Origin: Palaemon carinicauda
Taxonomy: Eukaryota; Arthropoda; Malacostraca; Decapoda; Palaemonidae
Assembly: GCF_036898095.1 (NCBI RefSeq)
Contig: NC_090735.1
Location: 2,949,478 to 3,013,477 of the forward strand
DNA: 64,000 nt
Direction of reading: 5' to 3'
In this document: piece after piece, positions 1 through 8,191 of the stretch
Layout: the number at the start of each line of letters is the position of its first letter
How positions within the stretch are numbered: the stretch's first letter is position 1
Position numbers and translations under genes: made by a program
Notes under the pieces: generated by a model
What the model was told of the DNA's origin: nothing
What the model saw: only the letters and a program-made list of their open reading frames with translations
Database searches by the model: none

Positions 1-285
1 TACAAACCTTAGCTATTTACACATATTTGCCCACCAGCCCTGTCCCCCAAGACAAGTCCTACCTCTAAGTGAAAATGAGCATTCACCTGTGTGTGAGGGG
101 GAGGAGGGGTAGCTAGCTACCACTCCCCTACCCCCCCCGCTAACTAGCGCGGGGGTAATACACCCTCGTTGAATTCTAATGGCTCGCCATTTCAGCTGCG
201 CTAAAAGGTAACCCCCCTTTGTAAATAGCTAAGGTTTGTATGGTTAGGAAAAATACAAATTATCTTCGAATTTGTCATTTTTCAT
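1..285 (+). mobile_element. Right end of a DIRS-B element cut by the window edge
   Basis: This stretch matches the right end of the DIRS-B copy at 11425-11695: the same CTTAGCTATTTACACATATT start, the same hairpin of C and G runs around CTAACTAGCG, and the same terminal block GGTTAGGAAAAATACAAATT ending in a T-run. Its ICR-proximal part and right inverted repeat are present; the rest lies outside the window. It differs from the 11.5-kb copy at many positions, so it is a separate insertion. No coding sequence is visible. Confidence 0.85.
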
Positions 286-708
286 ACAAAAATGGCTGGA
301 CAGGACTCTATAACAAAATTTTAACAAACCGTTTTTCCATTAATTTTATTTTTGTTTCACTGTGCAGGTCATTCAATGATAGCAATTATCAATAACTCTG
401 GCTAAAAATTGTACTAGACCTAACTTACTGGAATAGACCAAGTGATAAAAAAACATTGATCTACTTTATACGCTAGCACTTAAAATAGTACTAGATTTAA
501 ACCCTTCTAGTATTTATTGAGCTTTGGGCTAATCAAGAACAAAGGTATAACATAGAATTCTCTTTCAGGAACCGAGGGGAAATTTATCTTTTGTAGACAA
601 GTATTCAGTACAGTAGAGTGACCAAGGACAAGGTTGCCTTATTCGCCAGTTGTCCAACCATATTGTGTGTCATTTTCCAACGTCCTTCCGATTATATACC
701 CCCATTGT
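286..708. other. AT-rich non-coding sequence
   Basis: No ORF, structured repeat or recognisable transposon end was seen between the DIRS-B end and the family C mini-element. Probably host intergenic DNA. Confidence 0.5.
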
Positions 709-845
709 AAATACATATGTAACTTCCCTGGTAGTTACATATATATAGCAGGATTAAGCTATATATATGTAACTACCAGGTAAGTATATTTAAAAATTTA
801 TTTGTTCCGTAACCGAAATACAAACCACGCTATTTTCAATATTAA

Positions 846-1003
846 ACTTACCCGATAATCATGTAGCTGTCAACTCCGTTGCCCGACAGAAATCTAAGGA
901 GGGATACGCCAGCTATCACAATACTAGAAGGGGGTGTACTAACAGCGCCACCTGTGGCCAGGTACTCAAGTACTTCTTGTTGACACCTCCTCAATTATTC
1001 CTC
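846..1003 (+). repeat. DIRS-A copy 1 left inverted terminal repeat
   Basis: Starts ACTTACCCGATAATCATG and ends at CAATTATTCCTC. It is the exact reverse complement of 7410-7567 on reading both arms. The ends of these repeats pair with the internal complementary region. Confidence 0.93.
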
Positions 1004-1213
1004 TGTCGTGCCTCCGGCTAGACGTTCTGGGATACGCTCATGGTCTTCGAGTTTATTCTCGCTTATTTGGTGATGTATTCTCTTTGATTTACGGCTGTCG
1101 CATTACTGGAAACCTTCTGATATTAGCTAGATAGCTTTTATTTAATTCAGTTTAACGGTTAACGAATTTTTGCTTGTTTTTTGGATCTCCCTTTGACTTC
1201 TCTTGAAAACAAA

Positions 1214-3919
1214 ATGTCTGACATTTCGCAAGCCCCCTCCCATAGACGTTGTAGGTCTTGCAATAGACGTATTCCGAAGGTCTCGGTAGATCCTCACACC
1301 GCTTGTTCTGACTGTAGGGACAGACCCTGTCAGTTAGAAAATCGATGTGAGGAATGCGCCGGTCTTTCGGAATTGGATTTTGTCCGACTTTTAAAGTATT
1401 CTTCTAAGTTAGAGAGAATTAGAGCTAGGAGGAGTTCTTCTCACTCTTCTTTATTTTCCTCATCTCATGATCCTCTTCCTGATCCTACCCCTGTAGTGGC
1501 TACCCCCGAACCTACTGTGTGCCCTCCGCCTGATATGTCAGTGGTTTTACGTGCTATTCAGGCTTTAGGCGATAAGGTAGAGTCAGTGGTAAGTGACCAT
1601 AAGTCTCTGATGGCCGAAGTGAAAGAGTTGAAGGCCAAGAGTGCAGTGGGTGAAGTTAGTGCCAGTGCTGTGACGAGTGCTAGTGTCGGTGCAGTGCCTT
1701 GTACTAGTGTTAGTGCCAGTGTGGTGCGTGGGGATTTTTCTGTGCGAGCCAGTCGTTCTCCCAGTCCGGGACCTCTTGCAAGCTCCCAAGCCCAGGGGAG
1801 AAGCAATGTCGAAGGGCATAAGGGTTCGGCAGGCCTTGTTAGGCGCACAGAATCATCCTCAGTGGTTGCGGGCGTGTCTACCACAGACCGTCACTCCCAC
1901 TTGCAGACGATTGAGCCCGTCTTCCGCTCGTCCGCTGATCTTCCCTCGGGGAAGAAACGTTGGTCTCAGGTCTCTAGACCGCTTAAACGCAGAGTCCAAC
2001 CCTCGAGTGCTCAGCCAGGTTGCAGTCGTTGGCTCAGCTCTGACTCGCCTCAGTCTTCTAGCGATTGTACTCCGCCCAAGAGGAGTAAGGTACAACAGAG
2101 CTGCACCGGTGGTGCAACCACTGTTATGGCTTTGCCTCAGTCTGCTACTGTCTCTGCTGATCCCAAGTGGTCTATGCTTCAGTCCATGCAAGCACAGCTT
2201 TCGGACCTGATGCGGGAGTGTCGTGCTGAGAGTGCTGCACCTCCTGCACCGGTGGTGCACCAACCTCCTGCACCCGTTCAGCCTGTGCTGCACCCGCCTG
2301 CACCGGTGGTGCACCTACCTCCTGCACCGGTTCAGCCTGTGCTGCACCCGCCTGCACCGGTGGTGCACCAACCTCCTGCACCCGTTCAGCCTTTGCTGCA
2401 CCCGCCTGCACCGGTGGTGCACCAACCTCCTGCACCGGTTCAGCCTGTGCTGCACCCGCCTGCACTCGCTGCACCCAGTCGCAGCTCCATCTGCCAGGCG
2501 TACGATGTTGAACCAGTTTCTGTGTTCACTGTTCCCGGTGTTGTTCAGCATCAGCCTTCTTTAAGGCAACCTTCAGTTTGGGATCAGGAGGATTACTCCA
2601 CTCTTCCTCCTCCTCCCCTGGCTGCTCCACCGGCGGTGCAACTCTCGGTGGAGGTACAACAACCTCTTCCACCTGTGAGTCAGTCTGCTCAGCTGCTGCA
2701 CCGAGCTCTACCCGTGCATCCTGATCCTGCTCCTCAGACATCTCTGCTTGCGGGAACTTTACCTTGTTCTGCACAGCCTCGATCTATTCACGCTCCACTT
2801 ATACCACAGGAACAGGAACTTGCTGCACCTCCTCCTTCCACCTCTGTTGTTGTTCCTGCTCGTTCTGACTCTGCGGTTCAGCATTCGTTTCCGATCCCGT
2901 CGCCTCATTCTGGGGTTGAGATTTCGGATGATGAGGAAGCACACCTTGATCCCTCTTCGGACGTGGACGAATCCAGACCCTCTCCACAGTCTCTTGATTT
3001 TCGCAAGGTCTTGGCTCTTCTCAGGGAGGTTTATCCAGACCATTTTGTCTCAGCTATACCCCGCTCTCCACCATCTGAGTTTTCGCTGGGAGTGCAACAA
3101 GCTCAGTCTTCCTATACCAAGCTTGTCCTAGCTAGATCTTCCAAGAGGGCTTTTAGGATCTTAGGGGAATGGCTGCAGTCTAAGCAACTTCTTGGCAAGA
3201 CTTCCTTCTTGTTCCCTCCAACGAAGCTCACTTCGAAAGCGAGCGTTTGGTATGCCACAGGGGAAGCACCAGGCTTGGGAATACCTGCCTCTGCCCAGGC
3301 TGACTTCTCAAGTCTGGTAGACTCGCCTCGAAGATCTGCTATGAGACGCTCAAAAGTGTGTTGGACCTTCTCGGACTTGGATCACTTGCTTAAAGGAGTG
3401 TTTAGAGCTTTTGAAATGTTTAATTTTCTCGACTGGTGCCTGGGGGCCCTTAGCAAGAAAACCTCCCATACGGACAAAGATTCTGCCATGCTGTTAATGT
3501 CCTGTATGGATAAGGCCATCAGAGATGGATCGGGCGAGCTAGCGTCCTTGTTTGTATCAGGGGTTTTGAAGAAAAGGGAACAGCTGTGTTCTTTCCTTTC
3601 CGCCAGCATTACCCCTTGCCAACGTTCACAACTTCTGTTTGCTCCTCTTTCGAAGTTTATTTTTCCCGAAGAGCTCATTAAAGATTTGTCGGCTGCTTTG
3701 ATACAGAAGGACACGCACGATCTTGTAGCTTCTTCGGCTCGTAAGTCTAAGGCTCCCACCTCAGCCCCTAAGACTTACCGCTCCCCAGTGGCTGATACCC
3801 CTGCGACTAGATTCATACCGCCCTTTCGTGGTAGAGCCCCCAGCCGAGGAAGCTCCCGTCCAGACTCTTACAGAGGCAAGTCCAGGAAAGGATCCAAGCC
3901 ATCCAAAGGAAAACACTGA
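1214..3919 (+). CDS. DIRS-A copy 1 ORF1, Gag-like protein
   Basis: The putative nucleocapsid/capsid protein of the element. The chosen start is the Met opening MSDISQAPSHRRC (1214), because the second DIRS-A copy begins at the same residue; the upstream Met at 1181 is not shared. That gives 901 residues. An N-terminal Cys cluster is visible (CRSC, then DPHTACSDC, then RPC and CEEC), suggesting zinc binding. A Ser/Pro-rich linker follows, including four copies of an 18-residue Pro/Val/His repeat (nt 2234-2475). A conserved C-terminal domain (about nt 2990-3770) carries RSPPSEFSLG, SVWYATGEAPGLG and FNFLDWCLGALSKK, and has clear counterparts in DIRS-D. The tail is Arg/Ser/Lys-rich and overlaps ORF2 by 92 nt. 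Gag identity is inferred from position and conservation, not from a named domain. Confidence 0.85.
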   Translation: MSDISQAPSHRRCRSCNRRIPKVSVDPHTACSDCRDRPCQLENRCEECAGLSELDFVRLLKYSSKLERIRARRSSSHSSLFSSSHDPLPDPTPVVATPEPTVCPPPDMSVVLRAIQALGDKVESVVSDHKSLMAEVKELKAKSAVGEVSASAVTSASVGAVPCTSVSASVVRGDFSVRASRSPSPGPLASSQAQGRSNVEGHKGSAGLVRRTESSSVVAGVSTTDRHSHLQTIEPVFRSSADLPSGKKRWSQVSRPLKRRVQPSSAQPGCSRWLSSDSPQSSSDCTPPKRSKVQQSCTGGATTVMALPQSATVSADPKWSMLQSMQAQLSDLMRECRAESAAPPAPVVHQPPAPVQPVLHPPAPVVHLPPAPVQPVLHPPAPVVHQPPAPVQPLLHPPAPVVHQPPAPVQPVLHPPALAAPSRSSICQAYDVEPVSVFTVPGVVQHQPSLRQPSVWDQEDYSTLPPPPLAAPPAVQLSVEVQQPLPPVSQSAQLLHRALPVHPDPAPQTSLLAGTLPCSAQPRSIHAPLIPQEQELAAPPPSTSVVVPARSDSAVQHSFPIPSPHSGVEISDDEEAHLDPSSDVDESRPSPQSLDFRKVLALLREVYPDHFVSAIPRSPPSEFSLGVQQAQSSYTKLVLARSSKRAFRILGEWLQSKQLLGKTSFLFPPTKLTSKASVWYATGEAPGLGIPASAQADFSSLVDSPRRSAMRRSKVCWTFSDLDHLLKGVFRAFEMFNFLDWCLGALSKKTSHTDKDSAMLLMSCMDKAIRDGSGELASLFVSGVLKKREQLCSFLSASITPCQRSQLLFAPLSKFIFPEELIKDLSAALIQKDTHDLVASSARKSKAPTSAPKTYRSPVADTPATRFIPPFRGRAPSRGSSRPDSYRGKSRKGSKPSKGKH

Positions 3920-5978
3920 CTCTCCGATTCTCCAGACGACAGTAGGAGCCAGACTCAAGACCTTCTGGCGAGCTTGGGAGATGAGAGGTGCAGACGCACA
4001 GTCTGTCAGTTGGCTGAGGTTCGGTTACAGGATTCCATTCTTCCTTCAACCACCTCTGACCACTTCGCCCATCAACCTCTCTCCCAACTACAAAGAGGAG
4101 GACAAGAGGCTAGCTTTGCACCAGGAGGTGTCGCTTCTTGTGCAGAAGAAGGCTGTGGTTATAGTCCGGGACCATCAATCCCCGGGCTTCTACAACCGCC
4201 TCTTTCTTGTGGCCAAGAAGACAGGAGGTTGGAGACCTGTGCTGGACGTCAGCGCTCTCAACGAGTATGTCACCAAGCTGACGTTCACGATGGAGACAAC
4301 CAAGTCGGTCTTGGCAGCGGTCAGACAGGAGGACTGGATGGTCTCATTGGACTTGAAAGATGCTTATTTTCACGTTCCGATTCATCCAGACTCCCAACCT
4401 TTCCTAAGATTCGTTTTCGGAAAGGTCGTCTACCAATTCCAAGCCCTGTGTTTTGGCCTAAGCACAGCTCCTATGGTCTTTACCCTTCTGATGAGGAATG
4501 TAGCCAAATTCCTTCACTTGTCAAACATCAGAGCCTCCCTCTACCTAGACGACTGGCTGTTGAGAGCCTCCTCGAGTCGTCGTTGTCTGGAGAATCTTCA
4601 TTGGACTTTAGACCTTATCAGAGACCTGGGTCTATTAGTCAATTTGGAAAAATCTCAACTCATTCCCTCACAATCCATCGTGTATCTGGGAATGGAAATT
4701 CAGAGTCAGAGTTTTCGGGCTTTTCCATCGGCCCCCAGGATAAGCCAAGCCCTAGAGTGCATCATGAGCATGCTGAAGAGGAACAGTTGCTCAGTGAGAC
4801 AGTGGATGAGTCTCACAGGGACTCTCTCATCCCTAGCCCTGTTTGTCGAGCTGGGCAGACTCCACCTCCGCCCTCTTCAATTCCACCTTGCAGCTCATTG
4901 GGACAAGAGTTCTACCCTGGAAGCAATCTCTATCCCTATCAACCAAGAGATGAAGACCACTCTCCTGTGGTGGAAGCACAACCTCCTTCTCAGAGAGGGT
5001 CTATCCTTGGCCATTCAGACCCCCAATCTTCATCTCTTCTCAGATGCATCGGACTCGGGCTGGGGTGCAACCTTGGACGGAAAGGAATGCTCCGGAATGT
5101 GGAACGAGGAACAACGTTCTCTCCACATCAACTGCAAGGAACTGCTGGCAGTTCATCTAGCCCTGTTGAACTTCAAGTCCCTCCTGCTAGGCAAAGTGGT
5201 GGAGGTGAACTCGGACAACACCACAGCCTTGGCTTACATCTCCAAGCAAGGGGGGACCCATTCGAGGAGCCTTTACGAGATCGCAAGGGACCTCCTCATT
5301 TGGTCAAGAAGTCTAAACCTCTCTCTACTCACGAGGTTCATCCAGGGCAATATGAACGTGTCAGCAGATCGTCTGAGCAGAAGGAATCAGGTCATTCCCA
5401 CGGAATGGACCCTCCACAAGAGTGTGTGCAACAAACTTTGGACCTTGTGGGGTCAACCTACCATAGATCTGTTTGCCACCTCCATGACCAAGAGACTTCC
5501 TCTGTTTTGTTCTCCTGTTCCAGACCCTGCAGCAGTTCATGTGGATGCCTTTCTACTGAACTGGTCCCATCTCGACCTGTACGCATTCCCTCCGTTCAAG
5601 ATAATCAACAAGGTTCTGCAGAAATTCGTCTCGCACGAAGGGACACGGCTGACGCTGGTTGCTCCCCTTTGGCCTGCAAGAGAATGGTTCACAGAGGTAC
5701 TACAATGGCTAGTAGACTTCCCCAGGACTCTACCTCTAAGAGTGGACCTTCTACGTCAACCTCACGTAGACAGGTTACATCCAAACCTCCACGCTCTTCA
5801 ACTGACTGCCTTCAGACTGTCGAAAGATTCGCTAGAGCTCGAGGCTTTTCGAAGGAGGCAGCCAGGGCTATTGCCAGAGCAAGAAGGGTTTCCACTCGTA
5901 GGGTCTACCAGTCTAAGTGGGAGGTCTTCCGAAGCTGGTGTAGAGCCAATTCAATATCCTCTACCAATACCTCTGTGA
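3828..5978 (+). CDS. DIRS-A copy 1 ORF2, reverse transcriptase-RNase H-methyltransferase-like polyprotein
   Basis: Copies element RNA into DNA in the DIRS replication cycle. The protein is 716 residues. RT motifs are GGWRPVLDVSALNEYV (133-148), SLDLKDAYFHVPIH (173-186), LCFGLSTAPMVFT (207-219), the catalytic YLDD (239-242; codons from nt 4542) and VYLGME (285-290). RNase H follows with FSDAS (Asp406), KELLAV (Glu438), NSDNTT (Asp463) and ADRLSR. Residues 545-640 resemble the phage-Dam-like domain reported in DIRS1 elements: DLFAT, then YAFPPF (585-590) at the usual NPPY/F position, then LTLVAPLWPAREWF. No stop or frameshift is present. ORF1 overlaps its 5' end and the recombinase frame overlaps its 3' end. 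The true start is uncertain; translation could involve frameshifting or re-initiation. Confidence 0.93.
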   Translation: MVEPPAEEAPVQTLTEASPGKDPSHPKENTDSPILQTTVGARLKTFWRAWEMRGADAQSVSWLRFGYRIPFFLQPPLTTSPINLSPNYKEEDKRLALHQEVSLLVQKKAVVIVRDHQSPGFYNRLFLVAKKTGGWRPVLDVSALNEYVTKLTFTMETTKSVLAAVRQEDWMVSLDLKDAYFHVPIHPDSQPFLRFVFGKVVYQFQALCFGLSTAPMVFTLLMRNVAKFLHLSNIRASLYLDDWLLRASSSRRCLENLHWTLDLIRDLGLLVNLEKSQLIPSQSIVYLGMEIQSQSFRAFPSAPRISQALECIMSMLKRNSCSVRQWMSLTGTLSSLALFVELGRLHLRPLQFHLAAHWDKSSTLEAISIPINQEMKTTLLWWKHNLLLREGLSLAIQTPNLHLFSDASDSGWGATLDGKECSGMWNEEQRSLHINCKELLAVHLALLNFKSLLLGKVVEVNSDNTTALAYISKQGGTHSRSLYEIARDLLIWSRSLNLSLLTRFIQGNMNVSADRLSRRNQVIPTEWTLHKSVCNKLWTLWGQPTIDLFATSMTKRLPLFCSPVPDPAAVHVDAFLLNWSHLDLYAFPPFKIINKVLQKFVSHEGTRLTLVAPLWPAREWFTEVLQWLVDFPRTLPLRVDLLRQPHVDRLHPNLHALQLTAFRLSKDSLELEAFRRRQPGLLPEQEGFPLVGSTSLSGRSSEAGVEPIQYPLPIPL

Positions 5979-6877
5979 CCCAAATAGCTGACTTCCTGCT
6001 TCATCTTAGGAATGAGAGATCCCTTTCAGCTCCTACGATTAAGGGATATAGGAGTATGTTGGCCTCAGTTCTCCGCCATAGAGGTTTGGACCTGTCTTCC
6101 AACAAGGACCTTCAAGACATTCTTAAGTCTTTTGAGACGTCTAAAGATCGTCGTCTTTCCACTCCAGGCTGGAATTTAGACGTAGTCTTAAGGTTCCTTA
6201 TGACATCTAGGTTCGAACCTCTCCAGTCAGCTTCATTCAAGGACCTTACCCTCAAGACTCTTTTTCTCGTTTGCCTGGCAACAGCTAAGAGAGTCAGTGA
6301 GGTTCATGCCTTCAGCAAGAACATTGGTTTCACGACCGAGTCTGCTACATGTTCTTTCCAGCTTGGATTCCTAGCAAAGAACGAACTTCCTTCACGTCCT
6401 TGGCCTAGATCGTTCGAGATACCTAGCCTTTCCAACATGGTAGGTAACGAACTTGAGAGAGTTCTTTGCCCTGTCAGAGCTCTCAAATATTATCTCAAGA
6501 GGTCTAAACCTCTCCGAGGACAGTCAGAAGCCTTATGGTGTGCCATCAGGAAACCCTCGAGACCCATGTCCAAGAATGGGCTTTCGTATTATATAAGGCT
6601 TCTGATTAGAGAAGCACATTCTCACTTAAAGGAGGAAGACCTTGCATTGCTGAATGTAAGGACCCACGAAGTAAGAGCCGTAGCTACTTCGATGGCCTTT
6701 AATAAAAACCGTTCTCTGCAGAGTGTAATGGATGCAACCTATTGGAGGAGCAAGTCAGTGTTTGCATCTTTTTATCTGAAAGATGTCCAGTCTCTTTACG
6801 AGAACTGCTACACCCTGGGACCATTCGTAGCAGCGAGTGCAGTAGTAGGTGAGGGCTCAGCCACTACATTCCCTTAA
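3974..6877 (+). CDS. DIRS-A copy 1 ORF3, tyrosine recombinase with long open overlap
   Basis: Integrates circular element DNA into the genome. The open frame is 967 residues, but recombinase homology starts only near nt 5790. There the sequence reads DCLQTVERFARARGFSKE, then YQSKWEVFRSWC (core-binding fold). The catalytic domain has TAKRVSE (first Arg), THEVRAVATS (His-x-x-Arg) and the terminal FASFYLKDV with the likely nucleophile Tyr (codon 6772-6774). It ends GPFVAASAVV. The upstream 600 codons lie antiphase to RT and RNase H and show no domain; compared with the second copy they change far more than RT does, so they are probably not a functional protein. The frame equals that of Gag. Transposition by recombinase rather than DDE integrase is the defining trait of this family. 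Confidence 0.88.
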   Translation: MGDERCRRTVCQLAEVRLQDSILPSTTSDHFAHQPLSQLQRGGQEASFAPGGVASCAEEGCGYSPGPSIPGLLQPPLSCGQEDRRLETCAGRQRSQRVCHQADVHDGDNQVGLGSGQTGGLDGLIGLERCLFSRSDSSRLPTFPKIRFRKGRLPIPSPVFWPKHSSYGLYPSDEECSQIPSLVKHQSLPLPRRLAVESLLESSLSGESSLDFRPYQRPGSISQFGKISTHSLTIHRVSGNGNSESEFSGFSIGPQDKPSPRVHHEHAEEEQLLSETVDESHRDSLIPSPVCRAGQTPPPPSSIPPCSSLGQEFYPGSNLYPYQPRDEDHSPVVEAQPPSQRGSILGHSDPQSSSLLRCIGLGLGCNLGRKGMLRNVERGTTFSPHQLQGTAGSSSSPVELQVPPARQSGGGELGQHHSLGLHLQARGDPFEEPLRDRKGPPHLVKKSKPLSTHEVHPGQYERVSRSSEQKESGHSHGMDPPQECVQQTLDLVGSTYHRSVCHLHDQETSSVLFSCSRPCSSSCGCLSTELVPSRPVRIPSVQDNQQGSAEIRLARRDTADAGCSPLACKRMVHRGTTMASRLPQDSTSKSGPSTSTSRRQVTSKPPRSSTDCLQTVERFARARGFSKEAARAIARARRVSTRRVYQSKWEVFRSWCRANSISSTNTSVTQIADFLLHLRNERSLSAPTIKGYRSMLASVLRHRGLDLSSNKDLQDILKSFETSKDRRLSTPGWNLDVVLRFLMTSRFEPLQSASFKDLTLKTLFLVCLATAKRVSEVHAFSKNIGFTTESATCSFQLGFLAKNELPSRPWPRSFEIPSLSNMVGNELERVLCPVRALKYYLKRSKPLRGQSEALWCAIRKPSRPMSKNGLSYYIRLLIREAHSHLKEEDLALLNVRTHEVRAVATSMAFNKNRSLQSVMDATYWRSKSVFASFYLKDVQSLYENCYTLGPFVAASAVVGEGSATTFP

Positions 6878-7273
6878 TCCCATAACCTTTTTAACTTTTC
6901 TCTTGAATTCTTTTTTGTTGTTTTTATGGTTGTTACGGTAGGCTAAGAAGCCTTCCGCATCCTTTTGATTTGGCGGGTGGTCAATTCATTCTTGAGAAGC
7001 GCCTAGGTTAAAGGTTGTGTAGAGGTCCTTTAGTAGGGGTTGCAACCCTATATACTTTAGCACCTTGGGTTGATTCAGCCTCCAAGAGGAACGCTGCGCT
7101 CAGTAAGGAAGACGAACTTAAAAAAGAGGCAGAGTAACGGTTCAATTCGACTTCCTTACCAGGTACTTATTATTTCATTTGTTATTAGAGATAACTGTTA
7201 TATGAAATTTGGGGATACTTGGCTATCCTTTAATCTTGTTCACTGGTTTTCACCCACCCCCCTGGGTGCGAAT

Positions 7274-7364
7274 CAGCTACATGATTATCGGGTAAGTTTA
7301 ATATTGAAAAATGTTATTTTCATTAGTAAAATAAATTTTTGAATATACTTACCCGATAATCATG
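7274..7364. repeat. DIRS-A copy 1 internal complementary region
   Basis: The first part is the reverse complement of the left outer end (CAGCTACATGATTATCGGG onward to AATATTGAAAA). The second is the reverse complement of the right outer end (ATGTTATTTTCATTAGTAAA to ATAATCATG). It therefore spells the circle junction in antisense, with five T residues between ACA and CAATATT. This is a hallmark of DIRS elements. The two halves also complement each other and can fold into a hairpin. Confidence 0.92.
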
Positions 7365-7409
7365 ATTTAATTGACCCTCCCTTCCTCCCCATAAAGAACC
7401 AGTGGGATC

Positions 7410-7567
7410 GAGGAATAATTGAGGAGGTGTCAACAAGAAGTACTTGAGTACCTGGCCACAGGTGGCGCTGTTAGTACACCCCCTTCTAGTATTGTGATAG
7501 CTGGCGTATCCCTCCTTAGATTTCTGTCGGGCAACGGAGTTGACAGCTACATGATTATCGGGTAAGT
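7410..7567 (-). repeat. DIRS-A copy 1 right inverted terminal repeat
   Basis: Exact inverted partner of 846-1003. It includes copy-specific bases that are also in the left arm (for example AAGTACTTGAGTACC) and absent from the second DIRS-A copy. Confidence 0.93.
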
Positions 7568-7606
7568 ATATTCAAAAATTTATTTTACTAATGAAAATAA
7601 CATTTT

Positions 7607-7757
7607 ACATTGGGTTTACTTTCGGTGTAGCTGAAATGACGAGCCAATAGTTTTTAACGAGGGTTAACTACCCCCGCGCTAGTTAGCGGGGGTAGGGGAA
7701 TGGGTAGCTTGCTACCCCTCCCCCCCCCACACACCGGTGATTTGCTTCACTTCACTT
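7607..7757 (+). repeat. DIRS-B left inverted terminal repeat (main part)
   Basis: Continues the left repeat interrupted at 832. It reads TTTACTTTCGGTGTAGCTG to GATTTGCTTCACTTCACTT and pairs with 11488-11643 with a few mismatches. It contains a strong hairpin around CGCTAGTTAGCG. Confidence 0.85.
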
Positions 7758-7881
7758 TTGGCTCCGGCGATGAACAGACGTGTCTGTCCATCGTTCTCGT
7801 TGACAGCCTTAATCTTTTTTTGCTTTTCCATTCAGTTTGTGTGTGTGTGTTTGAAGTTGGCCTCACCCTTGGTTGTTCACC

Positions 7882-8191
7882 ATGCGCAAGTGCCCTGGTA
7901 TTGCCGGTCGCCCTTGCGGTACTTTCATGTCTGCGGTGGACACGGATCCTCACACCCTTTGCCCGCAGTGTCGAGGCCGACGGTGTGACAGAGAGAATAC
8001 TTGTAGTGAGTGCAGGGAGTGGTCTGCCTCCCAGTGGGAGAGGTTTGGCCGCCGGCGTAAGAAGAAGTCCAAGAGAGACCGTTCTCCTTCTGGGGTTGCC
8101 TTGAAGGAGGAAGGCTCTCGGGACTCTTCTTCCGCCGCCCAAACCTCCTCCGAAGCTCCCCCTCGTTCGGCTCCTAAGGAGAGACCGCCGA
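7882..8191 (+). pseudogene. DIRS-B Gag, N-terminal fragment
   Basis: Starts at ATG in CCATGCGCAAG (an alternative Met lies at 7873). It shows the family Cys cluster: CPGIAGRPC, DPHTLCPQC, RRC and CSEC, followed by a Lys/Arg-rich stretch. About 110 codons later the sequence jumps into the RT domain in another frame, so the Gag linker and conserved C-terminal domain are missing. This is consistent with one large internal deletion near 8190. No intact Gag could be made. Confidence 0.75.

Larger units (their letters stand above)
833..7606 (+). mobile_element. DIRS-A retrotransposon copy 1, apparently intact
   Basis: A DIRS1-like element of about 6.77 kb. It has 158-bp inverted terminal repeats with no mismatch seen between them (846-1003 and 7410-7567), short unique outer ends (833-845 and 7568-7606) and an internal complementary region (7274-7364). 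Three overlapping ORFs encode Gag, RT-RNase H-methyltransferase-like protein and tyrosine recombinase, without internal stops. It is inserted in the left inverted repeat of DIRS-B. The empty site, recovered from DIRS-B's own internal complementary region, is GCTATTTACATTGGG. There is no target duplication beyond shared T residues, as expected for recombinase-mediated integration. Confidence 0.95.

Noticed and set aside
1181..1213. Upstream Met for DIRS-A copy 1 Gag
   Set aside because: Not shared by copy 2; the MSDISQ/MSDVSQ start is conserved in both.
1558..2551. Minus-strand and alternative-frame ORFs over DIRS-A Gag
   Set aside because: They are shadows of repetitive Gag coding sequence, with no domain and no equivalent conserved in the second copy.
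833..7606. Target site duplication around DIRS-A copy 1
   Set aside because: The shared TTTT is explained by the circle junction plus a three-T target, so no duplication is needed.
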